DNA of 64,000 bases, from positions 3,978,871 through 4,042,870 of the forward strand of contig NZ_CP150484.1 in NCBI RefSeq assembly GCF_037997115.1, given 5' to 3'. The DNA is from Amycolatopsis coloradensis. GTDB lineage: Bacteria; Actinomycetota; Actinomycetes; Mycobacteriales; Pseudonocardiaceae. The notes below the pieces were generated by a model. The model was given only the letters and a program-made list of their open reading frames with translations, was not told where the DNA came from and made no database searches. Made by a program: the position numbers and the translations under genes. This document shows, one piece after another, positions 8,964-17,377 of the stretch (positions are counted from its first letter, which is position 1; each line of letters starts with the position of its first letter).

Positions 8964-8992
8964 GGTCCCGGTCTGCCGGGACCGAGGACCCT
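8964..8992. promoter_or_regulatory. double dyad in divergent CBS/nitroreductase promoter region
   Basis: A perfect inverted repeat GGTCCCGG-TCTG-CCGGGACC spans 8964-8983, and it overlaps GGGACCGAGGACCCT at 8978-8992, which resembles a DosR/DevR box. It lies between two divergent genes whose families are hypoxia-induced elsewhere. Binding is inferred. Confidence 0.38.
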
Positions 8993-9114
8993 CTCCGCGC
9001 TCACGCGCCCGGGAGGGTGTCGAAGGTCCCGGATGGCCGAGGCCCAGGGCTCTGCCGCCCGACGCCGTCCCACGACAGGCTGGAAGCGTCCACCGACCGG
9101 CTAGGAGCCACAGC

Positions 9115-10068
9115 ATGACCCCCACCGATTTCCCGGTACTCACCGCGTTGGAGGCCGCGGTGAGGGCGCCGTCGCCGCACAACACCCAGCCCTGGTTCTT
9201 CGAGCTGGAACCGGGCGCGGTCGAGGTGCATCTCGACGAGGACCGGCTGCTGCGGGTGTGCGACCCCGACGGCAGGGAGGCGCGACTGGCCTGCGGTGCC
9301 GCCTTGCTGAACATCGAGCTCACGATCGCGGCCGCCGGACGGCTCGTGGAGACGGAGTTGATGCCGGACCGCGGCCGTCCTTCGCTGCTGGCCAGGGTCG
9401 AGATCGGCGGCCGTCACCGGCCCGACGCCGAAGAGCTGCGCCTCGCCGCCGTGATCCCGCGTCGCTACAGCAATCGCCGCCCGTTCGCCGATCGGGCCGT
9501 GCCGGAGGGCGTGCGGACCGCGGTACGACGAGCAGCCCTCGCCGACGGAGCGGGACTCGTCCTGGTCGACGAAGTGGGCAAGCTGGAGGCGACCGCGGCA
9601 CTGATCCGGCGCGCGGATCACGTGCAGACCCAGGACGGGGCCTTCCACGAAGAGCTCCAAGCCTGGACTCGTGGGCACGGCCGGGACGACGGGGTGCCCG
9701 CGTTCGCCGGGGGGCCGCGTTCGGCGGGCGGGCTGCTGCCGGTGCGGCACTTCCACGACAGCGAGGCACCCCGGCCTTTCGAACAGGATCCGGTCGTCGC
9801 GGTACTGACGACCGCCGCGGACGGTCCGTCGGCGCAGCTTCGCGCGGGACGGGCCATGCAACGCGTGCTGCTCACCGCGACCACCGCGGGGCTGAGTGCC
9901 TCGTTCTATTCCCAGCCCATGGAAATCCCGTCCACCCGGGACGAACTTCGTGTGCTACTCGGTGGAAGCGGCTATCCGCAGACGGTTTTCCGGTTGGGGT
10001 ACGGGTTTCCCGGTGTCCCGACCCCACGTCGTCCACTCGAGACGGTCGTCAGGCAGAAGTCCTCGTGA
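9115..10068 (+). CDS. Acg-family nitroreductase-like protein
   Basis: A 317-aa paralogue of the protein at 168, with the same signature APSPHNTQPWFFEL near residues 17-30, the RRYSNRRPF segment near 117-125 and a C-terminal RLGYG motif. The family is FMN-associated and linked to dormancy. The ATG at 9115 follows TAGGAGCC. In-frame codons continue upstream to 8746 but lie antisense to the CBS gene and are not needed. The membrane protein gene follows 45 bases downstream, probably in the same transcript. Confidence 0.85.
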   Translation: MTPTDFPVLTALEAAVRAPSPHNTQPWFFELEPGAVEVHLDEDRLLRVCDPDGREARLACGAALLNIELTIAAAGRLVETELMPDRGRPSLLARVEIGGRHRPDAEELRLAAVIPRRYSNRRPFADRAVPEGVRTAVRRAALADGAGLVLVDEVGKLEATAALIRRADHVQTQDGAFHEELQAWTRGHGRDDGVPAFAGGPRSAGGLLPVRHFHDSEAPRPFEQDPVVAVLTTAADGPSAQLRAGRAMQRVLLTATTAGLSASFYSQPMEIPSTRDELRVLLGGSGYPQTVFRLGYGFPGVPTPRRPLETVVRQKSS

Positions 10069-10113
10069 CGACCGCTTCGCTCGTCGGAGACCCTTTCCCT
10101 TCAGGAGAATTCA

Positions 10114-10698
10114 ATGCGCACCCTTACCGCCTTTTGGCAGCGGATCCGCCCAGGCGGGAGTCCGCTCGTGCGGACGTCGGACCGGATCGAGGCGGTCCTG
10201 ACGCTCACGGTGCTCCTGGCCGCGTTGCTGGCGATACCGTTCGCGGCCACGATGGGCTCCGACATTTACGCGGACCGGATGGCGCAGGCCACCGAACAGG
10301 CCACCGACCGGCGGCCGGTCACCGCGGTACTGCTGGCCGACGCGCCGCCGGTGGCCATCCGGCTCGACGGCGTGCCGATCGAAGGGAAGTCCCGGGTTCC
10401 GGCGCGCTGGATCGACGGTGACGTCGTCCGGGAAGAACCGGTCGATGCCGGAAACGGTTCCGTGGCGGGGCAAGAGGTGGAGATCTGGCTGGATTCGCGG
10501 GGCGACGTGGTGCCGGCACCGGTCACCCGGGATGACGCGGCACGCAACGGCATCGGTGTCGGTGTCGGCGTCTGGCTCGGCTGTGTCGCCTTGCTCGCGG
10601 TGGTGTTCCTGATCGCGCGTTCGGCGCTGGCCAGGCGGCGTGACGCCGCGTGGAGCCGGGAATGGCGGCGGGTGGCGGACGACTGGACCCCGGCCTGA
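10114..10698 (+). CDS. Rv1733c-like membrane protein
   Basis: A 194-aa protein with a membrane segment near residues 28-50 (AVLTLTVLLAALLAIPFAA) and another near 148-170 (GIGVGVGVWLGCVALLAVVFLIA). These flank an extracytoplasmic domain of about 95 residues that ends in DAARNG. This architecture matches the Rv1733c family of conserved membrane proteins, a DosR-regulon latency antigen in mycobacteria with unknown function. RBS CAGGAGAA precedes the ATG. It follows the Acg-type gene closely on the same strand. Confidence 0.75.
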   Translation: MRTLTAFWQRIRPGGSPLVRTSDRIEAVLTLTVLLAALLAIPFAATMGSDIYADRMAQATEQATDRRPVTAVLLADAPPVAIRLDGVPIEGKSRVPARWIDGDVVREEPVDAGNGSVAGQEVEIWLDSRGDVVPAPVTRDDAARNGIGVGVGVWLGCVALLAVVFLIARSALARRRDAAWSREWRRVADDWTPA

Positions 10699-10744
10699 GG
10701 ACGGACACGCGGGAGGCGACGTCCTGCGCGGAACCGTGGTCACC

Positions 10745-11085
10745 GTTCGCCGGCCGATGCGCCACCAGGACGCTCCGCACCGTGGGTTCATCGGCCGGCG
10801 GGTGAGCGGGAGATCGTCCGGCACAAGCCCTACTCGTTGGGTCGCTCCACCGTGGACGAGGCGTTCTTCGAAATGCACCTGCCCGACTACGACTTCCACC
10901 TGTTCACGGAGTCGGGAACGGGACAGGACAGCGTGCGTTATCACGCAGGTCCCACTTTGCCCCGGCTGGCGCAGCCGACACCGCCGGGACCACACCTCTT
11001 CTTCGTCGACGCCGACCGTGGCAGGGGGAGCGTTCTTTACCACCGATACGACGGTCACTACGGCTTGATCACCCCCACGCCCTAG
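10745..11085 (+). pseudogene. remnant of ribosome hibernation factor (HPF/RafH C-terminal part)
   Basis: In one frame the sequence reads PAGEREIVRHKPYSLGRSTVDEAFFEMHLPDYDFHLFTESGTGQDSVRY in two consecutive blocks, then a short linker, then LFFVDADRGRGSVLYHRYDGHYGLITP and a stop. These are the hallmark C-terminal motifs of actinobacterial hibernation-promoting factors that carry two C-terminal domains. The N-terminal S30AE ribosome-binding domain is absent upstream, and about 60 residues seem to be missing between the two blocks. A shortened product could be translated from the TTG at 10837, but it would lack the ribosome-binding part. I call it a remnant, in keeping with the nearby decayed phosphoketolase. 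Confidence 0.65.
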
Positions 11086-11261
11086 CGGAACGGCGGGCCC
11101 TGACCGACGAGGCCGATGGTGACGAACCTGCCGACGGAGACGGCACACCTGGCGGTTCCGTCTCTTGCCGACGGCGAACTCCTGATCTGAGTGCTGGTGT
11201 GCGGGGTCCGGGCGCAGGAGCACTGGGCGTCGACGGGCGGTCCGGAGGCGTGGTGGGCGGG

Positions 11262-11830
11262 CTAATCAGCGATCCTGGCGCCAGCTGGGACCGGATCGAA
11301 TCGGGCTTCGCCAGCGATCTCACGGCTACCCGACGACTGCTCGTCGATGTCGGCAGCGGCGACACGGTCACTACCACCTGCCCAGGTGACCGTTGGCGCG
11401 GTCACGTCCTCGAGATCGACGGCCCGGCTGACCGTGACCTGGACCCTCGGGGCCGTGGCCTCGATCTGCTTCCGTCAGCGATCTGGACCGGCGGCCCCTT
11501 GTCGCCTCCCATCCGGGCAAACCGTTGACTCTGGGCTTACCCTGCCCGAACCCCGCTACCGTGGATCAGCGGGCGCACCGACGGGGCCGCGTTGGCGCGT
11601 TTGCTGCGTCGAACCCGGGCGGCTGTCCTGCGGATGTCGGTCGGCAATCCCGCGACGGGTGAGATCGTGAAGGCCCTCGCCATCAGCGCTGCAAGCGCGT
11701 CCGAGCACACAGCGATCCCGCGCGACGCAGGACTGATCAACAGCAAGCGAGCCGGTAGGACGGTTCGCCACCAATGCACGGTGCTCGGAAGTCGACTGCT
11801 CGTCGGGCCGGCGCGGCTACCCACTCACCG
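11262..11830 (+). pseudogene. ArsR-type winged-helix regulator, broken by a stop codon
   Basis: One reading frame gives SDLTATRRLLVD, then RWRGHVLEIDGPADRDLDPRGRGLDLLPSAIW, a TGA at 11526-11528, then YPARTPLPW, ALARLLRRTRAAVLRM and ALAISAASASEH followed by RDAGLI and GSRLL. This is the order seen in a family of actinobacterial regulators with a C-terminal ArsR-like HTH. The recognition helix (ISAASASEHTA) is intact, but the stop splits the gene, and the N-terminal region of roughly 100 residues is not recognisable upstream. The stretch 11086-11261 has no identifiable gene. Confidence 0.6.
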
Positions 11831-11839
11831 AACTGCCGT

Positions 11840-12287
11840 TGCGGTTTTAGAGCCCGAATCGCCACTCACGACCACCTGGACCGAACACTCACCGGAAGCC
11901 TCAAGACGGACCTGTCACATTTGGCTTACCCCTCGATAACCCGATCGTCGCGCCGCTTCTGCCGGAGTCGGCCACCACGGCGCGGTGAGGGCCTTGGCGA
12001 ACAAGGCGTGTGCGATCCGTAGGGCCATTTACCCAGTATCGAGTTGAGGCAGGGTTGCGCTACGGCTGCGGCAGCCGCAAGCGCGCCGCAATCGCCAGGC
12101 GCTCTAGTGGTCACCAGAACAAAACAAAAAGTTCTGTACGACGAGGCTTCCAATGGCTCCTCCCTCGACGCGCTACCGCTTGTAATGTGAGGCGAGCCCG
12201 CCCGCGGAAACCGCCCGCGCGGGATCCCGGCGTGTCCGTCATAACCCCGCACGGTCATTTCTCGATGTACTGCTCAAAGGAGACGAC
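11840..12287. other. intergenic region, promoter side of NRPS cluster
   Basis: About 450 bases without a convincing gene. It contains a short G/C hairpin around 12065-12080, the inverted repeat at 12115-12136, and an AT-richer segment just before the first biosynthetic gene. The promoter of the cluster probably lies here. No confident -10/-35 pair was identified. Confidence 0.4.
12115..12136. promoter_or_regulatory. inverted repeat CAGAAC-N10-GTTCTG
   Basis: A perfect 6-bp inverted repeat with an A-rich 10-base spacer, about 150 bases upstream of the carrier/membrane ligase gene. It could be an operator. The regulator is unknown, and the product of the degraded ArsR-type gene next to it is one possibility. 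Confidence 0.3.
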
Positions 12288-14810
12288 ATGCCAGTGGATC
12301 ATCGGGCCGTCGATCGCGCCGGTGCGACGACCGGCACCGAAGGGATTCTCGCCGAGGTGCTGGCCGGTGTCGTGCGCGTCGAGCGGGTGTCGGTCGACAG
12401 CCACTTCTTCGACGACCTCGGCGCCGACTCGATGGTGATGGCCCGGTTCTGTGCCCGGGTCAGGAAGCACGCGGACCTGCCATCAGTGTCCATAAAGGAC
12501 ATTTACCAGCATCCCACGATCAGGAGCCTGGCGGCGGCGCTCGCGCCGTCGAGCGATACCCCGGTCGAGCCGGCCCAGGCGGCCATCGAGGTGGCGACGC
12601 CGGTCAGCGCACGGCAGTACGTCCTCTGCGGAACGCTCCAGGTTCTGATCCTGCTCGGGTACGCCTACCTTGCCGCGCTCGCCGTCGAGCAAGGCGTCGA
12701 CTGGATTTCCGCTGGGGATGGCAGTCTGCTCGATGACTACCTGCGGATGGTGCTGGCCGGCGTCGCGGGTTTCGTTGGCGTGTGCGCTCTCCCGATCTTG
12801 GCGAAATGGGTGCTCATCGGCCGGTGGCGGCACCAGCGGATCCGCATCTGGAGCCTGGCCTACGTCCGCTTCTGGGTGGTCAAGACGTTGGTCACGCTGA
12901 ACCCGCTGGTCCTGTTCGCCGGTTCGCCGCTCTACGTGCTCTATCTGAGGGCGCTGGGTGCGAGAGTCGGGCGCGGTGCCGTGATCTTCTCCCGGCATGC
13001 GCCGGTGTGCACCGACCTGCTCACCATCGGCGACGGCACGGTCATCCGCAAGGACACGTACCTCACCTGCTACCGGGCCTGCGCCGGCGAGATCCAGACG
13101 GGCGCGGTCACCCTCGGGAAGGACGTTTTCGTCGGCGAGAAGGCGGTGCTCGACATCGAGACCTCGCTCGGCGATGGGGCCCAGCTCGGCCATACCTCCT
13201 CGCTGCACGCCGGGCAGGCCGTGCCCGGCGGCGAGCGCTGGCACGGGTCCCCGGCGCAGCCGACCGGAGCGTATTACCTGGGGGTCGAACCGGCCGGCTG
13301 CGGCACCGGGAGAAGGGCCGCCTACACCATCCTGCAACTGGTGAGCGTGCTGTTCTTCTACGCTCCGCTGGCGTTCGGCGGTGTGGATCTCCTGTTCGCC
13401 AAGTCCCCGGTGCTCGCCATGCTGCTCGAGCCAGGGCCGTCGGCCTTCACGAACTGGAGGTTCTACGGCGCAGCGCTGGTGACCTCCTTCGTGCTGTTCT
13501 TCGGCTCCGCGCTCGTCGGCCTCCTCGTCGTCGTGACCGTCCCGCGCATGCTCAACCTCGCCATCGAACCGGACAAGGTCTATCGCCTGTACGGATTCCA
13601 CTACGCCGTCCATCGGACGATCGCGCGCCTGACCAACTGGACGTTCTTCATCAAGTTGCTCGGGGACAGTTCCTACATCGTCGGCTATCTGCGCCGGCTC
13701 GGGTATCGCCTCACTCCGGTCGTGCAGACCGGGGCGAACTTCGGCAAGAAAGTGAAGCATGAGACCCCCTATCTGGTCTCCGTCGGCAGCGGCACGGTGA
13801 TCGCCGACGGACTGTCGATCGTCAATGCCGACTTCTCCGGCTCGTCCTTCCAGGTGTCGCGAACCTCGATCGGGCCACGCAACTTCCTCGGCAACGAAAT
13901 CGTCTATCCCTCGCAGGGCAGGACCGGTGACAACTGCCTGCTCGCGACGAAGGTCATGGTCCCGATCGACGGAGAGGTCCGGGAAGGTGTCGGTCTGCTG
14001 GGCTCGCCCAGCTTCGAGATCCCGCGCACGGTCGAGCGGGACAGCAGGTTCCACCATCTGGCCACCGGACCCGAGCTGCCACGCCGTCTCGCGGCCAAGA
14101 ACAAGCACAACGTCGGCACCATTGGCTGGCTCCTGCTGTCGCGGTGGTTCTACGCCTTCGTGCTCGCCATGATCGGTTTCTGGGCCACGGACCTCTACGG
14201 CTCGTGGGGAGCGTCGGCGATCGCGTTGTTCCTCATCTTTTCCGTGCTGTTCGGCGTGCTCTACTTCACGCTGGTCGAACGTGCCGCTACCGGATTCCAG
14301 GGCACGCGGCCGACATCCTGCTCGATCTACCAGGTTGATTGCTGGCGGCGGGAACGTTTTCTGAAGATGACCGGGCACATGCACATGGCGCTCAACGGCA
14401 CCCCGCTCAAGAACGTGGCCTGGCGGCTGCTGGGTGTCCGGCTCGGCAAGAGGCTCTTCGACGACGGCTGCACCATGGCGGAGAAGGACCTGGTGACGAT
14501 CGGCGACGATTGCACGCTCAACGCGGGAAGTTCGATCCAGTGCCACTCACTGGAGGACTTCGCCCTCAAGTCCGACCGCACCACGATCGGTTCCGGCTGC
14601 ACCATCGGGACCGGCGCCCTCGTCCACTACGGCGTGACGATGGGCGACGGCGCGGTGCTGGCCCCCGACTCCTTCCTCATGAAGGGCGAGGAAATGCCAC
14701 AGCGCGCACGGTGGGGCGGAAACCCGGCCCGGGAGATGCCGGACCACTCGGCCGACCCGCTGGTTCGCCGGAACGTCGACGTCGACACCGTTCTGGTTGA
14801 CGAGAAATAG
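12288..14810 (+). CDS. carrier protein fused to NRPS-terminal membrane ligase domain (Pls/PosA/MA type)
   Basis: An 840-aa protein. Residues about 15-85 form a peptidyl/acyl carrier domain with the phosphopantetheine serine in DDLGADSMVM (Ser48). The remainder matches the NRPS-terminal domain found at the C-terminus of epsilon-poly-L-lysine synthetase-type enzymes: several hydrophobic segments (about 105-130, 145-170, 345-375, 385-425, 615-660) alternating with left-handed beta-helix hexapeptide-repeat stretches (about 225-325, 500-560, 725-800). In Pls these tandem soluble domains, anchored in the membrane, catalyse iterative amide ligation. The adenylation domain that normally precedes the carrier is absent here and is encoded separately 35 bases downstream. 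RBS AAAGGAGA precedes the ATG. The split arrangement is unusual. Confidence 0.85.
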   Translation: MPVDHRAVDRAGATTGTEGILAEVLAGVVRVERVSVDSHFFDDLGADSMVMARFCARVRKHADLPSVSIKDIYQHPTIRSLAAALAPSSDTPVEPAQAAIEVATPVSARQYVLCGTLQVLILLGYAYLAALAVEQGVDWISAGDGSLLDDYLRMVLAGVAGFVGVCALPILAKWVLIGRWRHQRIRIWSLAYVRFWVVKTLVTLNPLVLFAGSPLYVLYLRALGARVGRGAVIFSRHAPVCTDLLTIGDGTVIRKDTYLTCYRACAGEIQTGAVTLGKDVFVGEKAVLDIETSLGDGAQLGHTSSLHAGQAVPGGERWHGSPAQPTGAYYLGVEPAGCGTGRRAAYTILQLVSVLFFYAPLAFGGVDLLFAKSPVLAMLLEPGPSAFTNWRFYGAALVTSFVLFFGSALVGLLVVVTVPRMLNLAIEPDKVYRLYGFHYAVHRTIARLTNWTFFIKLLGDSSYIVGYLRRLGYRLTPVVQTGANFGKKVKHETPYLVSVGSGTVIADGLSIVNADFSGSSFQVSRTSIGPRNFLGNEIVYPSQGRTGDNCLLATKVMVPIDGEVREGVGLLGSPSFEIPRTVERDSRFHHLATGPELPRRLAAKNKHNVGTIGWLLLSRWFYAFVLAMIGFWATDLYGSWGASAIALFLIFSVLFGVLYFTLVERAATGFQGTRPTSCSIYQVDCWRRERFLKMTGHMHMALNGTPLKNVAWRLLGVRLGKRLFDDGCTMAEKDLVTIGDDCTLNAGSSIQCHSLEDFALKSDRTTIGSGCTIGTGALVHYGVTMGDGAVLAPDSFLMKGEEMPQRARWGGNPAREMPDHSADPLVRRNVDVDTVLVDEK

Positions 14811-14845
14811 CACCGCGCAAAGCGAGAGCGGAGGTGAAAGGTCTG

Positions 14846-17365
14846 ATGGAAACGCCAGCGGAAGCAGGCCGGGAATTCTGGCGGAGTGTGCTCGTCACGG
14901 GCGGGTTCACCACGATCCCACGGTGGACCATCGATCCGGTGCCGGGCGTCGCCGAGCGCGAGGTGCCGCTCCCCGGCGAGGAGATGGCGACGTTGTGGCG
15001 GCTCGCGGACGAGCTGGCGGTGTCGCTCAGTTCGGTGCTGCTGGCCGCGCACGCCAAGGTGCTCGCCGCGCTGTCCGGCGAGCGAGAGGTCACGACCGGT
15101 TACGTCGCCGTGGCGGGCGGACGGCCGTTGCCCTGCCGGCTGACGACCGAACCGAGCTCGTGGCGGGCGTTGCTCCTGGGCACTCATCGAGCCGAGTCGG
15201 AACTGTTGTCGTACAAGGACTTCCCGGTCGATGATCTCGGGCGCGAGCTGGGCCTGACCGAACCGTCGTTCTCGACCGTGCTCGATCCGGCCGGTGACGA
15301 TCAAGACCTGGCCGAGAACACCGTGCTGTGGTTGGGGATCTCGCGGCACAGCGGCCAGCTCGTGTTGCGGTACCGGACCGACGTCATCGACGCCGGCTGT
15401 GCCGCCAGGATCGCCGGCTATCACCGCACCGCGCTCGCGCTGATCGCCGCCGATCCGGATGCCGAGCACGGACGGCAGAGCCTGCTGTCCGCCGAGGAAC
15501 TCGACTTCCAGCTCAACGGACTCGCCGGACTTCGCCGGGAGCTGCCGGACCGCCGGGTACACGAGCTGTTCGAGCAGCGGGTGGAGGCACACCCGGATGC
15601 CGTCGCGGCCGTGCACGGCGGCCGTCAGTGGACCTACCGGGAGCTCAACGCCCGCGCCAACCGGCTGGGACGAACCCTGATGGCGCGGGGCCTGCGCCGC
15701 GAAGGCGTCGTCGCGGTGGTGATGGAACGCAACCTGGACTGGATGGCCGCCGTCCTCGCGATATTCAAGGCCGGTGGCGTGTACCTGCCCCTGGAGCCGC
15801 ATTTCCCGGCCGATCGCATCGCGACCGCGCTCGCCCGCGCCGAGTGCGGGCTCGTGCTGACCGAACGCGGCAGCACCACCACGCTCGACGCGGCCCTCGA
15901 CACCCTGCCCGGAATCGGGATCCTCAGCGTCGACGCGGCCTACCAGGAGGACCATGCCGACGGGAATCTCGGCATCGACGTCGCGCCGGACCAGCTCGCC
16001 TACATCCTGTTCACCTCGGGCTCCACCGGAGAACCCAAGGGTGCGATGTGTGAGCACGTGGGCATGCTCAACCACATCTACGCCAAGATCGCCGACCTGG
16101 AGATCCGCGAGGGCGAGGTGATCCCCCAGACCGGACCGCAGTGCTTCGACATCTCGGTGTGGCAGCTGGTCGCCGCGCTACTGGTCGGTGGGCGGACCCT
16201 GCTGGTCGAGCAGGAGGTGATCCTGGACATCGAGCGGTTCGTCGACACGATCGCCGACGGCCGGGCCGCTGTGCTCCAGGTCGTGCCGTCATATCTCGAC
16301 GTCGTCCTGTCCTATCTGGAGCAGCACCCCCGCGAACTGCCGGACCTGCATACGGTGTCGCCCACCGGCGACTTCGTGAAGAAGGAGCTCGTAGAGCGCT
16401 GGTTCGCGGCCCAGCCCAAGATCAAGCTGGTCAACACGTACGGGCTGACGGAGACCTCGGACGACGCCGTCCACGAGGTCATGGACCGGGTACCGGCCGG
16501 CGAACGGGTCCCGCTCGGCCGCCCCATCGACAACGTGCACGTCTACGTCGTCGACGAGAACCTGTCACCGGTGCCGCTGGGCGCCCCCGGCGTGATCGTC
16601 TTCTCCGGGGTCTGCGTCGGCCGCGGGTACATCAACGACCCCGAGCGCACCCGACTGGTCTTCACGGTCGATCCGCACCGCGAGGGCCAGCGGCTCTGCC
16701 GGAGCGGCGACTACGGCCGCTGGCAGCCGGAGGGCAAGCTCGAGTTCCTCGGCCGCCGGGACAACCAGGTCAAGATCCGTGGCTTCCGGATCGAGATCGG
16801 CGAGATCGAGAACGCTTTGTCGCGGATGGCCGAAGTCCGTGACAGTGCCGTAGTGGTCGCCGAGGGGCCCGACCAGAGCAAGCGTCTGGTGGCCTTCTGC
16901 TCTGGTCGGCGGCCACTCGAGGCCGGCGTCATACGGGACCGGCTGGGTGAGTCGCTGCCCGAGTACATGGTCCCGTCGGCCTTCCATTGGAGGGAAGGTC
17001 TGCCGCTGACCGCCAACGGCAAGATCGACAGGAGAACGCTGACGGCGCTCGCCGCACAACTCGACGCCCACGACGTCACGAAGAAAGACTTCCAGGCGCC
17101 GGGTACACCGGCCGAAGTTCGGCTGGCGGCCGCGTGGGCGACGGTGCTCGGGATCCCGGCCGGCCAGATCGGCCGGCGGGACCACTTCTTCGACCGGGGT
17201 GGCACGTCGCTGTCGGCGGTGCGGCTGGTGATCGCCCTGGATCGTGCGGTGTCCCTCACCGACGTCACCCGGCATCCGATCCTCACCGATCTGGCCGCGA
17301 TCCTCGACGACAGGTCCGAGCGGAGCGCCGTCGAATTGCTGACTTCTTCCCCGAGTGGCAACTGA
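14846..17365 (+). CDS. NRPS with partial condensation, adenylation and carrier domains
   Basis: An 839-aa protein. Residues 1 to about 220 resemble the C-terminal half of a condensation domain and contain no HHxxxDG motif. The adenylation domain (about 225-735) has FTSGSTGEPKG (A3), FDISVWQ (A4), NTYGLTET (A5), SGDYGRW (A7), GRRDNQVKIRGFRIEIGEIE (A8) and the A10 lysine in NGKIDRR. A carrier domain follows with Ser788 in GGTSLSAVRL. Aligned by hand to GrsA PheA, the selectivity residues read D-I-W-Q-S-T-T-D-D-K. Two acidic residues at positions 330/331 would suit a basic side chain, consistent with Dap from the adjacent SbnA/B-like enzymes. The ATG at 14846 follows GGAGGTGA. No thioesterase is present, so release presumably relies on the membrane ligase. 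Confidence 0.88.
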   Translation: METPAEAGREFWRSVLVTGGFTTIPRWTIDPVPGVAEREVPLPGEEMATLWRLADELAVSLSSVLLAAHAKVLAALSGEREVTTGYVAVAGGRPLPCRLTTEPSSWRALLLGTHRAESELLSYKDFPVDDLGRELGLTEPSFSTVLDPAGDDQDLAENTVLWLGISRHSGQLVLRYRTDVIDAGCAARIAGYHRTALALIAADPDAEHGRQSLLSAEELDFQLNGLAGLRRELPDRRVHELFEQRVEAHPDAVAAVHGGRQWTYRELNARANRLGRTLMARGLRREGVVAVVMERNLDWMAAVLAIFKAGGVYLPLEPHFPADRIATALARAECGLVLTERGSTTTLDAALDTLPGIGILSVDAAYQEDHADGNLGIDVAPDQLAYILFTSGSTGEPKGAMCEHVGMLNHIYAKIADLEIREGEVIPQTGPQCFDISVWQLVAALLVGGRTLLVEQEVILDIERFVDTIADGRAAVLQVVPSYLDVVLSYLEQHPRELPDLHTVSPTGDFVKKELVERWFAAQPKIKLVNTYGLTETSDDAVHEVMDRVPAGERVPLGRPIDNVHVYVVDENLSPVPLGAPGVIVFSGVCVGRGYINDPERTRLVFTVDPHREGQRLCRSGDYGRWQPEGKLEFLGRRDNQVKIRGFRIEIGEIENALSRMAEVRDSAVVVAEGPDQSKRLVAFCSGRRPLEAGVIRDRLGESLPEYMVPSAFHWREGLPLTANGKIDRRTLTALAAQLDAHDVTKKDFQAPGTPAEVRLAAAWATVLGIPAGQIGRRDHFFDRGGTSLSAVRLVIALDRAVSLTDVTRHPILTDLAAILDDRSERSAVELLTSSPSGN

Positions 17366-17377
17366 AAGGAAACCGAG

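Noticed and set aside
12483..14546. 687-aa antisense frame within the carrier/ligase gene
   Set aside because: Low-complexity His/Arg/Gln-rich translation and opposite strand to a gene with clear domains.
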